A stretch of DNA of 49,277 nucleotides from an uncultured Hyphomicrobiales bacterium (GTDB lineage Bacteria; Pseudomonadota; Alphaproteobacteria; Rhizobiales; Beijerinckiaceae). Location of the stretch: the NCBI GenBank assembly GCA_903932535.1, contig CAIZGR010000238.1, positions 1 through 49,277 of the forward strand, written 5' to 3'. A program made the position numbers and the translations under genes. Shown in pieces: positions 18,053 to 25,856 of this stretch. Position 1 is the stretch's first letter; the number at the start of each line of letters is the position of its first letter. A model generated the notes under the pieces. The model was not told the origin of the DNA and ran no database searches. It worked only from the letters and a program-made list of their open reading frames with translations.

Positions 18053-18999
18053 GCCTTCGCCTTCGCGTCCGCGGCCCCCGTCTCGGCTTCCTTCTTGTCG
18101 AAGACGTCGCCGCGAACGCCCATATAGATCAGCATCGGCGAGCAGATGAAGATCGACGAGTAGGTGGCGACGAAGATACCCCAGATCATCGCCGCCGAGA
18201 ACGAGCGGATGACATGGCCGCCGAGGAAAAACAGCGCGAGCAGCGCCAGGAACACGGTGGTGGCGGTCATGATGGTGCGCGGCAGCACGGCGTTGATCGA
18301 CATGTCGATGATCTCGGCGGTCGTCAGCCGCTTGTACTTGCGCATCACCTCGCGGATGCGGTCGAGCACGACCACCGTCTCGTTGAGCGAGTAGCCCACG
18401 ATCGTCAGGATGGCGGCGATCGAGGTCTGGTTGAACTCGATCTGCGTGACGCAGAAGAACCCGACCGTCAGCAAGAGGTCGTGCATGGTGCCGATGATGG
18501 CGCCGACGGCGAACTGCCACTCGAACCGGAACCAGAGATAGGTCAGGACGGCGAGAATCGCCACGACGACGCCGAGGGTGCCGCTCTGGACCAGTTCGGC
18601 CGAGACGCTCGGGCCGACCGAGTCAACGCTGCGGAACTCGTATTCGCCTTCGAAGGCGCCGCGCAGCTTCGCGATCGCCGTCTGCTGGCCCTGCTCGCCG
18701 CCGGGCTGCACGTTGAGGCGCAGGAGGACGTCCGCGTCCGAGCCGATCTGCTGCACCTCGACCGGCCCGAGCCCGAGGCCCTCGGCCTTCGAGCGGATGT
18801 CGGCGATGTGGGCCTCGCCGGTCTTGGCGCGGATGTCGACCTGCGTGCCGCCCGCGAAGTCGATGCCGAAGTTCATCCCGACGAACAGGAACATCAGCAC
18901 CGAGACGATCGACAGCGCCGCCGACAGCGGATAGCTCACGCGGCGGAACCGCATGAAGCCGAACTTGGTGTTCTCGGGCGCGAGACGGAGGAGTTTCAT
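18049..18999 (-). CDS. secF: Protein translocase subunit SecF
   Basis: 316 aa inner-membrane protein that with SecD uses the proton-motive force to help export through SecYEG. N-terminal FVGMNFGIDFAGGTQVDI is the SecF signature. Six membrane segments are predicted, and the Sec RND-like block has YSLNETVVVLDRIREVMRKY and NAVLPRTIMTATTVFLALLA. Lys/Ala-rich C-terminal tail. It follows secD by 27 bp and overlaps the next gene by 4 bp. Confidence 0.96.
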   Translation of the reverse strand: MKLLRLAPENTKFGFMRFRRVSYPLSAALSIVSVLMFLFVGMNFGIDFAGGTQVDIRAKTGEAHIADIRSKAEGLGLGPVEVQQIGSDADVLLRLNVQPGGEQGQQTAIAKLRGAFEGEYEFRSVDSVGPSVSAELVQSGTLGVVVAILAVLTYLWFRFEWQFAVGAIIGTMHDLLLTVGFFCVTQIEFNQTSIAAILTIVGYSLNETVVVLDRIREVMRKYKRLTTAEIIDMSINAVLPRTIMTATTVFLALLALFFLGGHVIRSFSAAMIWGIFVATYSSIFICSPMLIYMGVRGDVFDKKEAETGAADAKAKA

Positions 19000-19026
19000 G
19001 GGGCTTTGTCCCGGGGCCGGCGCGCT

Positions 19027-20616
19027 TTAGATCGGAATCTTGGTCGGCCGCACGCGGCGGTACCAAAGGGCGATCATCATCCGGGTCATCGTCACCGCGG
19101 TGACGATCGAGGTGATGATCCCCAGTCCCAGCGAGACCGCGAAACCGCGGACCGCGCCGGAGCCGAAGAGATACAGGATCAGCGCCGCGACGAACATCGT
19201 GACGTTCGAATCGACGATGGTGGCGAAGGCGCGCTTGAAGCCGGCGTCGAGCGCGGAGATGACGTTACGGCCCATATGCGCCTCCTCGCGGATGCGCTCG
19301 TAGATCAGCACGTTCGAATCGACCGCCATGCCGATGGTGAACACGATGCCGGCGATGCCCGGCAGGGTCAGCGTCGCGCCCAGCAGCACCATCGAGGCGA
19401 AGATGAGCAGAATGTGCACCGCGAGCGCGAGATCGGCGAAAACCCCGAAGATTCCATAGGTCGCAATCATGTAGACGACGACCAGGATCGCGCCGACATA
19501 GGACGCGCGCTTGCCGGCGTCGATCGAATCCTGGCCGAGCCCCGGACCGACGGTGCGCTCCTCGACAACCGTGAGCTTGGCGGGCAGGGCGCCGGCGCGC
19601 AGCAGGATCGCGAGGCTGCTGGCTTCGTCGAGGGTGAAATTGCCGGTGATCTGGCCGGTGCCGCCGGTGATCGGCGAGCGGATGACGGGCGCCGAGATGA
19701 CCTTGCCGTCGAGCACGATGGCGAACGGCCGCCCCACGCTCTCGGTCGTGACCTGTCCGAACTTCTGCCCGCCGCGCAGGTTGAAGCGGAAGGTGACGTC
19801 GGGCTCGCCGGTCTGCTGGTCGAAGCTCTGCTGGGCGTCGACCAGATCTCCGCCGTCGACCATGATGCGCTTCTGCACGGTGATCGTCCCGCCGCCCTTC
19901 TGCATCGGCAGTGTCTCGACTTCGTTGGGCGGGTCGCCCGGATCGGCTGCGAGCTGGAAGTCGAGCTTGGCGGTCTGGCCGATGATCTCCTTGAGCTTGG
20001 TCGTGTCCTGAAGCCCCGGCACTTCGATCAGGACCCGGTTCAGGCCCTGCTGGGCGATCACCGTCTCCTTGGTGCCCATGGCGTTGACGCGCCGGTTCAG
20101 GACCTCGATCGACTGCGTCACCGCGTGGCGCACCTTGTCGGCGATGCCGGCTTCGGTCAGGGTCAGCTGGACGCCGCTCTCGGTCTCGGTCACGTCGAGC
20201 GTCCGGCCGTTGCCGCCGGCGAGCGCGCCGCCGATCGGCTGGCTGAGCCCCTGCAAAAGTCCAAAGGCGCGGTCGCGCTCGGCCTTGTCGGCGATGCGCA
20301 CGAGAACGCCGCGCGGCTGGGTGACGATGCCGCCGCCGAGCGCGATCTTGCCGTCGCGCATCTTCTGGCGGACGTCGTCGCGCAGCGCCTCGACCTGGGA
20401 CTTGACCACCGAGGCGTCGTCGACCTGCATCAGCATGTAGGCGCCCCCCTGAAGGTCGAGGCCGAGGACGATCTGGCGCAGGGGAACGAAGCTCGGAACG
20501 CGGGCGGCGAGCGCGTCGACGGCTTCGGCGGACAGGAAGCTCGGGACCACGAGCAGGAACGCCGCGGCCACCAGCGCCAGGACCGAAGCCAATTTCCAGG
20601 GGGCGAAACGGAGCAT
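19027..20616 (-). CDS. secD: Protein translocase subunit SecD
   Basis: 529 aa. First membrane segment at residues 8-28, then LGLDLQGGAYMLMQVD, the conserved periplasmic entry motif. The large P1 domain ends in NFTLDEASSLAILLRAGALP, then EERTVGPGLGQDSID and five further membrane segments with NVLIYERIREEAHMGR. Length is typical for alphaproteobacteria. It is the middle gene of the yajC-secDF operon. Confidence 0.97.
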   Translation of the reverse strand: MLRFAPWKLASVLALVAAAFLLVVPSFLSAEAVDALAARVPSFVPLRQIVLGLDLQGGAYMLMQVDDASVVKSQVEALRDDVRQKMRDGKIALGGGIVTQPRGVLVRIADKAERDRAFGLLQGLSQPIGGALAGGNGRTLDVTETESGVQLTLTEAGIADKVRHAVTQSIEVLNRRVNAMGTKETVIAQQGLNRVLIEVPGLQDTTKLKEIIGQTAKLDFQLAADPGDPPNEVETLPMQKGGGTITVQKRIMVDGGDLVDAQQSFDQQTGEPDVTFRFNLRGGQKFGQVTTESVGRPFAIVLDGKVISAPVIRSPITGGTGQITGNFTLDEASSLAILLRAGALPAKLTVVEERTVGPGLGQDSIDAGKRASYVGAILVVVYMIATYGIFGVFADLALAVHILLIFASMVLLGATLTLPGIAGIVFTIGMAVDSNVLIYERIREEAHMGRNVISALDAGFKRAFATIVDSNVTMFVAALILYLFGSGAVRGFAVSLGLGIITSIVTAVTMTRMMIALWYRRVRPTKIPI

Positions 20617-20654
20617 CGGGCTCTCAATTCATTGCGGGATCGGCGCCGGCGGCG

Positions 20655-21002
20655 TCAGGCCTTGGACGAGTCCTTGACCGGCTCGCCTTTCGTGCGCACC
20701 TCGGCGATGCCGGAACGAGCGAGACGCACCTTGACGTTGGGCGCGAGCTCCAGCTCGACCTCGTTGTCGTCGACGGCCTTGCTGATTTTGCCGATGATCC
20801 CGCCCGTGGTGACGACGGTGTCGCCGCGCCGCGCGGCCTGGACCATCTCGCGCTGCTCCTTCGCCCGCTTCTGCTGCGGGCGCCACAGGATGAAGTAGAC
20901 GATCGCGATCATCGCCACGATCGGCACGAGCTGGATGATCGTGTCGTTCATGCCCGCCGCTCCGGCGGCGGCGGTCTGGGCGTAGGCTTCGGATATGAAC
21001 AC
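20655..21002 (-). CDS. yajC: Preprotein translocase subunit YajC
   Basis: 115 aa, small SecDF partner. Alternate short hydrophobic lead MFISEAYAQTAAAGAAG, then the membrane helix IIQLVPIVAMIAIVYFILWR with RPQQKRAKEQ and GDTVVTTGGIIGKI, diagnostic of YajC. First gene of the five-gene operon yajC-secD-secF-Mth938-like-phytoene-synthase-like. Its promoter should lie in 21003-21246, shared divergently with aqpZ. Confidence 0.96.
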   Translation of the reverse strand: MFISEAYAQTAAAGAAGMNDTIIQLVPIVAMIAIVYFILWRPQQKRAKEQREMVQAARRGDTVVTTGGIIGKISKAVDDNEVELELAPNVKVRLARSGIAEVRTKGEPVKDSSKA

Positions 21003-21246
21003 GGGACGGAAGCTCCGGCGACGCGAAAGCCGCGCCGTTTCATCAGGGGGTCACACGAAAAGCGCCGCATATATAGCCGGGAGCCTCGCGAAAGCAACGC
21101 CGCAAGCCGGGGCGAAATCCCGGTTGCGATATCAACGAGACGGCGCAGGGGCGCCTATTCCGCTGGGAAAAGGCCGGTTAGAAGCAGGTGCGCAGAATCA
21201 GGCGCGACGTCGGCGACAATCGGCAACGAATTAGAGAGGAGACGTA

Positions 21247-21954
21247 ATGAACAAGCAACTGGCGGAATTCATAGGAACCTTCGCCCTGGTATTTCTCGGC
21301 TGCGGGACGGCGGCCATCGGCGGCATGGGGACGGGCGCGACCGCGGTCGATCTGCTCGGCATCGCGAGCGCCTTCGGTTTCGCCATCGTGGCGATGGCCT
21401 ACGGAATCGGACCCGTTTCCGGCTGCCACGTCAATCCGGCGGTGAGCTTCGGCGTGTTCGTCGCCGGCCGCATGGGCGCGGTCGAAATGGCGACCTACTG
21501 GATCGCACAGGTTCTCGGCGCGCTCGCCGGCGCGGCTGTGCTCTATATCATCCTGTCGGGCAAGGCGACGGGCTGGACCGGCGGCCTCGGTCAGAACGGG
21601 TGGGGACCGGGGTATCTCGGCGAATACAACACGCTTTCGGCGCTGGTGTTCGAGATCGTGGCGACGTTCCTGTTCCTCGTCACCATCCTCGGCGTCACCC
21701 ATCCCTTCATGCCGAAGGGTTTTGCGGGCGTCGCCATCGGCCTGACGCTGGCGGCGATCCATCTCGTCGGCATCAACATCACCGGCACGTCGGTCAATCC
21801 GGCGCGCTCGATCGGCCCGGCGCTCGTCGGCTTCGCGTCGAACCCGAAAGCGGTCGCCCAACTCTGGATGTTCATCGTGGCCCCGCTCATTGGCGCGGGC
21901 CTCGCGGGCATCTTCTACCGCGAAGGCGCCCTGCTCGATCATCCGAAGGCGTGA
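21247..21954 (+). CDS. aqpZ: Aquaporin Z
   Basis: 235 aa water channel of the inner membrane, with six membrane spans. Both NPA boxes are present, in SGCHVNPAVSFGVF (about residues 60-73) and GTSVNPARSIGPAL. The selectivity-filter Arg follows the second NPA, and the first half ends with LAEFIGTFALVFLGCGTAA-like helix 1. AGGAG 6-10 nt before ATG 21247 supports the start. It is divergent from yajC. Confidence 0.95.
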   Translation: MNKQLAEFIGTFALVFLGCGTAAIGGMGTGATAVDLLGIASAFGFAIVAMAYGIGPVSGCHVNPAVSFGVFVAGRMGAVEMATYWIAQVLGALAGAAVLYIILSGKATGWTGGLGQNGWGPGYLGEYNTLSALVFEIVATFLFLVTILGVTHPFMPKGFAGVAIGLTLAAIHLVGINITGTSVNPARSIGPALVGFASNPKAVAQLWMFIVAPLIGAGLAGIFYREGALLDHPKA

Positions 21955-21981
21955 TCCGCCTTCGGACCTTGAAACCGAACG

Positions 21982-22006
21982 CATGGCGGGCCAAAAGCCC
22001 GCCATG
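21982..22006 (+). promoter_or_regulatory. Hairpin over the ABC-F translation start
   Basis: CATGGCGGGC (21982-21991) and GCCCGCCATG (21997-22006) form a perfect 10-bp inverted repeat with a 5-nt loop. Each arm contains a possible ATG of the ABC-F gene (21983 and 22004). There is no U tract, so a terminator for aqpZ is unlikely. It may limit ribosome access. Confidence 0.45.
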
Positions 22007-23872
22007 CTCCATGTCAACGGCCTCACCTACCGCCTCGGCGAGCGCCTGCTGATCGACGGCGCGACGGCGGCGCTGCCCAGCGGATCGCGCGTCGGCCTCG
22101 TCGGCCGCAACGGCGCGGGCAAATCCACCCTCTTCCGGCTGATCCGCGGCGAGATTTCGCCCGAATCCGGTTCGATCAACACGCCGAAGGGCGCGCGGCT
22201 CGGCAGCGTCGAGCAGGAGGCGCCCGGCGGCGCCGAGACGCTGATCGATTTCGTCCTGTCGGCGGACGCCGAGCGCGCGGCGCTCTTCGCGGAGGCCGAG
22301 AACGCGACCGACCCCGAGCGCATCGCCGAAATCCAGACCCGGCTCGTCGACATCGACGCCCACGCCGCGCCGGCGCGCGCGGCGCGGATCTTGAGCGGCC
22401 TCGGCTTCGACGAGGCGGCGCAGGACCGGGCGCTGTCCGAATATTCCGGCGGCTGGAGGATGCGTGTCGCGCTCGCCGCGGTGCTGTTCGCCGAGCCGGA
22501 CATCCTGCTGCTCGACGAGCCGACCAACTACCTCGACCTAGAGGGCGTGCTCTGGCTCACCGACTATCTCAGGACCTGCCCATCCACGATCGTCGTCATC
22601 AGCCACGACCGCGACCTCCTCGACGACGTCGCCGACCATATCCTCCATCTCGACCGGGGCAAGCTCACGCTCTGGAGCGGCGGCTACACGAGCTTCGAGC
22701 GGCAGCGCCGCGAGAGCCAAGCGCTCCAGGGCAAGATGCTGAAAAAGCAGGAGGAGCGGCGCGCCCACCTCCAGGCCTTCGTCGACCGGTTCCGCGCCAG
22801 CGCCACCAAGGCGACGCAGGCCCAGTCGCGCCTCAAGATGCTGGCGAGGATGGAGCCGATCGCCGCGGTCGTCGACGAGACGGTGCTGCCGTTCAAATGG
22901 CCGCCGGTGGTGAAGAAGCTCAGTCCCCCGATCGTCACCCTGGAGAAGGTCAGCGCGGGATACGGCGAGCGCGTCGTGCTGTCGCGCATCGACCTGACCC
23001 TGTCGAACGACGACCGGATCGGGCTTCTCGGCGCGAACGGCAACGGCAAGTCCACCTTCGCCAAGCTCATCGGCGGCCGGCTTCCGCCGATGGCGGGCAA
23101 GATGATGCGGGCGAACAAGCTCGAGACCGGCTTTTTCGCCCAGCATCAGGTCGACGACCTCGAGCCCGGCGGAACGCCCTACACCCATGTCGCCGAGAAG
23201 ATGCGCGGCGAGGCCGAATCGAAAATCCGCGGCCGGGCGGCGCTCATCGGCTTTTCCGGCGGGCGCGCCGACACGAAGATCGAGGCGCTGTCGGGCGGCG
23301 AGAAGGCGCGGCTCCTGATGGGGCTCGCGACCTTCGACGGGCCTCAGCTCCTGATCCTCGACGAGCCGACCAACCACCTCGACATCGACAGCCGCGCCGA
23401 GCTCACCGAGGCGATCAACGACTACGAGGGCGCCTGCATCCTGGTGTCGCACGACCGCCGGCTGCTCGAGGCCTGCGTCGACCGGCTGTGGCTGGTGGCG
23501 GGCGGGACCGTGAAGCCGTTCGACGGCGACGTCGCCGACTACGGCCGCTTCGTGCTCGGCCAGGGCGCGCCGAGCCCCCAGAAGAAGCCCGCGGCCAGAC
23601 CCGGGGCGGCGGCAGGGAAGCCCGCGGCGGGGCCTAGCCGCAAGCGCGATCCGGGCGCGCTGAAGCGCGAGATCGCCGCGCTCGAAGACAAGATGACCCG
23701 CTTCCAGGACCTCCTGCGCCGGGTCGACGAGGCGCTGGCGGAAGCGGGCGCCGCCGGCGGCGACGCGCTCAAGCTCGCCGATCTCGCCGCCCGCCGCGGG
23801 GAACTCGAAAAGGCGCTGACCGCCGCCGAGGAAGCTTGGCTCGAATTGTCGGAGCAGACGGAGGGGGCGTGA
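22004..23872 (+). CDS. ABC-F family ATPase (ribosome-associated type)
   Basis: 622 aa with two ATP-binding cassettes and no membrane domain. Cassette 1 has GLVGRNGAGKSTLFRLIRGE, YSGGWRMRVALAAVLF and LLLDEPTNYLDLE. The linker with a long helical arm (about residues 230-310) is followed by cassette 2 with GLLGANGNGKSTFAKLIGG, LSGGEKARLLMGLA and LDEPTNHLDIDS. A Pro/Ala-rich stretch and C-terminal coiled coil (KREIAALEDKMTRFQDLL) end the protein, as in the Uup/YheS groups. ATG 22004 (MLHVNGLTY) is the start that fits the family; ATG 21983 adds seven residues. Both starts lie in a hairpin. Such proteins act on stalled or translating ribosomes. Confidence 0.9.
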   Translation: MLHVNGLTYRLGERLLIDGATAALPSGSRVGLVGRNGAGKSTLFRLIRGEISPESGSINTPKGARLGSVEQEAPGGAETLIDFVLSADAERAALFAEAENATDPERIAEIQTRLVDIDAHAAPARAARILSGLGFDEAAQDRALSEYSGGWRMRVALAAVLFAEPDILLLDEPTNYLDLEGVLWLTDYLRTCPSTIVVISHDRDLLDDVADHILHLDRGKLTLWSGGYTSFERQRRESQALQGKMLKKQEERRAHLQAFVDRFRASATKATQAQSRLKMLARMEPIAAVVDETVLPFKWPPVVKKLSPPIVTLEKVSAGYGERVVLSRIDLTLSNDDRIGLLGANGNGKSTFAKLIGGRLPPMAGKMMRANKLETGFFAQHQVDDLEPGGTPYTHVAEKMRGEAESKIRGRAALIGFSGGRADTKIEALSGGEKARLLMGLATFDGPQLLILDEPTNHLDIDSRAELTEAINDYEGACILVSHDRRLLEACVDRLWLVAGGTVKPFDGDVADYGRFVLGQGAPSPQKKPAARPGAAAGKPAAGPSRKRDPGALKREIAALEDKMTRFQDLLRRVDEALAEAGAAGGDALKLADLAARRGELEKALTAAEEAWLELSEQTEGA

Positions 23873-23963
23873 CCGGGCGCCGGCCCTTTTTCGATCTCGA
23901 ATCGCGCCTTGTCGCCGGCCTTCGCCCCATAAATAGGGTGAAGTGGAGAAGTGGAGCCAGCCC

Positions 23964-24092
23964 ATGCCGCGTCACGCCTTCAAGATGTTTCTCAACCCCG
24001 GCGCGGCGCATGAATACCGCCGCCGTCACGACGCGATCTGGCCCGAGCTCGCGGCCCTCCTGAAAGCGAAGGGCGTCGCCAATTATTCGATC
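23964..24092 (+). pseudogene. rhaM: L-rhamnose mutarotase, N-terminal fragment
   Basis: [20 protein letters not shown] and [18 protein letters not shown] end in NYSI at 24092. This is the start of RhaM (about 105 aa, anomer exchange of L-rhamnose). The remaining 60% is gone: the next base begins the IS3-type sequence. The catalytic residues near the end of the protein are therefore missing. The clean junction suggests an IS-mediated deletion. Confidence 0.8.
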
Positions 24093-24385
24093 TGCAATCC
24101 CGCCTTGGTGAGCGCTCCTTCCAAAAAATCGTTCTCCAGCGCCAGCTCTCCGACCTTCGCATGAAGAGCCTTCAGATCGACCGGCGCCGGCCCGTCCTCG
24201 GCCTTGCCGCGCCCGAAAACGCCGGCCGCGCCTTCGACAAGCTGACCCTTCCATTGCGTGATCTGGTTGGGATGGACATCGAACTGCTGCGCCAGCTCGG
24301 CCAACGTCTTCTCGCCCTTGATCGCGGCCAACGCCACTTTCGCCTTGAAGGCCCGTGTGTGGTTCCGACGCGTGCGCTTCGTCAT
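24083..24385 (-). CDS. IS3-family transposase OrfA, C-terminal end replaced
   Basis: [20 protein letters not shown], the helix-turn-helix [20 protein letters not shown] and the leucine-zipper-like [20 protein letters not shown] identify OrfA of an IS3 element. ATG 24385 is preceded by CAGGAGA. About 97 of the usual residues are present; the last three (QIE) come from the antisense of the rhaM fragment. The orfB catalytic subunit is absent, so the element cannot move by itself. Confidence 0.88.
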   Translation of the reverse strand: MTKRTRRNHTRAFKAKVALAAIKGEKTLAELAQQFDVHPNQITQWKGQLVEGAAGVFGRGKAEDGPAPVDLKALHAKVGELALENDFLEGALTKAGLQIE

Positions 24386-24466
24386 CTGATCTCCTGATCC
24401 TCGGCCATTGTCGCCGGTGTCAGGCAGAAAATCCACTTATCCCCCTGTCCAGATTTCCGGGGCCAC
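24093..24466 (-). mobile_element. IS3-type element remnant
   Basis: One end plus orfA remains. A likely terminal inverted repeat starts at about 24466 and reads inward on the minus strand as TGGCCCCGGAAATCTGGACA, a form common in IS3 elements. The other end and orfB were lost at the rhaM junction. Confidence 0.7.
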
Positions 24467-24620
24467 CTCTCTTCGGGCGGAAGATACATTCCACCCAAGA
24501 GTCAGAAGTCCGCCCCCCTGTCTCGCAAAATCGCAGCCCCGCAATCGATCCTGCGTGGGATGTGACATTTCGGACTCTCCCCGGCTTGGTACTTACAAAG
24601 AAGCTCTGTTTAGAATTGCT

Positions 24621-24775
24621 GATGGGTGGCGCTCGGCCGGCGGAACCGCTATACTGAGCAGCAGATCATGTGGTGGGACGTCGCGGCGGGCGTCGCGATC
24701 CTTCGAGGGGCTGGGGCCGAGGTGCGTGTCGATCCTCATCAGGGTTACGCCGTCGACGTCTATGTCGCCGCGTGA
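24621..24775 (+). pseudogene. C-terminal tail of an inositol-monophosphatase-family gene
   Basis: Read in one frame this gives WVALGRRNRYTEQQIMWWDV, then AAGVAILRGAGAEVRVDPHQ and GYAVDVYVAA followed by TGA. It is homologous to the last 52 residues of the intact gene at 47151-47873, including the long near-identical DNA stretch ending GTGGTGGGACGTCGCGGCGG. Upstream of 24621 the homology stops (an in-frame TGA lies at the border), so only the tail is present. It lies 22 bp before the Gfo/Idh gene and marks a recombination border of the island. Confidence 0.75.
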
Positions 24776-24797
24776 CGTGGACAAGGGTCGAGGCTCG

Positions 24798-25856
24798 ATG
24801 AAACACGCTCGTTTCCCCGCAAAGAGAGTGGGCATCGTCGGATTCGGCAAGATGGGCCGGATTCGCGCCCAGGCGCTGGAGGAGGACGGTCGCGCGACGA
24901 TCGCGCGCGTCCATGATCCCCTGCCGATCGCCGAGCCGCGCTATCCGGTGGCGGCGTCCGCGCAGGAGATCTTCGACGATCCCGCCATCGGCAGCGTGTT
25001 CCTGTGCGGCACCAACGACCTGCTTCCCGTCCAGGCGATCGCGGCGATGCGGGCCGGCAAGCACGTGTTCAGCGAGAAGCCGCCCGCCTTCAACGCCGCG
25101 CAACTCAGCGAGGTGCGGGCGGTCGAGCGCGAGACCGGCCGGGTGCTGATGTACGGCTTCAACCATCGCCACCACGCCGGCGTGCGCAAGATGAAGGACG
25201 TGATCGCCAGCGGCGCCTATGGCCGCGTGCTGTGGATGCGCGGACGCTACGGCAAGAGCGTGGACGAGAACTACCTCGGCACCTGGCGCGCCGACGTGAA
25301 GCGCGCCGGCGGCGGCATCCTGCTCGACCAGGGCATTCACCTGCTCGACCTTTTTCTGTATATGGGGGGCGCGCCGTTCGACGAGGTGCACGCCTTCGTC
25401 TCGTCGCACTACTGGAACATCCCGGGCATCGAGGACAACGTGTTCGCCATCCTGCGCAACAGCGACACCGGCCTCGAAGTGTCGTTCCATTCGACCATGA
25501 CGCAATGGCGGCACCTGTTCTCGCTGGAAATCTTCCTCGAGCGCGGCTACCTGGTGCTGAACGGCCTGAAGACGTCGTCGGGCAGCTATGGCGAGGAGGA
25601 GCTCTCCATCGCCATGAACCGCTCCCTCGCCCCGGCGGCGAGCTGGGAGACCGAGGAGCGGCTGCATTTTCGGGTCGATTCGTCGTGGCGCAGCGAGATC
25701 GAGCATTTTCTGGACGCGGTGACGCTCGGCATGCCGGTCACCTCCGGGACGTCCGAGCAGGCGCTGGAGGTGATGACGCTGATCGACCGGATCTACAAGA
25801 ACGATCACCGGGTGAGCGGCGTGCTGCACGAGCGGTTGCAGGTGGTGGGGGGCTAG
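24798..25856 (+). CDS. Gfo/Idh/MocA-family NAD(P)-dependent sugar dehydrogenase
   Basis: 352 aa from ATG 24798. Rossmann motif VGIVGFGKMGRIRAQAL (about residues 11-27), the SEKPPA (EKP) nucleotide/sugar-handling motif near residue 93, and GGILLDQGIHLLDLFLYMGG, which holds the conserved Asp/His of the active site. Such enzymes oxidise or reduce nucleotide-activated or free sugars; several serve surface-glycan sugar synthesis. Its stop overlaps the stop of the convergent glycoside-hydrolase-like gene (shared CTAG). It is the only plus-strand gene of the island and directly follows the phosphatase tail. Substrate unknown. Confidence 0.88.
   Translation: MKHARFPAKRVGIVGFGKMGRIRAQALEEDGRATIARVHDPLPIAEPRYPVAASAQEIFDDPAIGSVFLCGTNDLLPVQAIAAMRAGKHVFSEKPPAFNAAQLSEVRAVERETGRVLMYGFNHRHHAGVRKMKDVIASGAYGRVLWMRGRYGKSVDENYLGTWRADVKRAGGGILLDQGIHLLDLFLYMGGAPFDEVHAFVSSHYWNIPGIEDNVFAILRNSDTGLEVSFHSTMTQWRHLFSLEIFLERGYLVLNGLKTSSGSYGEEELSIAMNRSLAPAASWETEERLHFRVDSSWRSEIEHFLDAVTLGMPVTSGTSEQALEVMTLIDRIYKNDHRVSGVLHERLQVVGG

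Noticed and set aside
18214-20898. An 894-codon open frame on the plus strand
   Set aside because: Mirror of secD/secF and yajC; low-complexity Asp/His/Arg/Gly composition.
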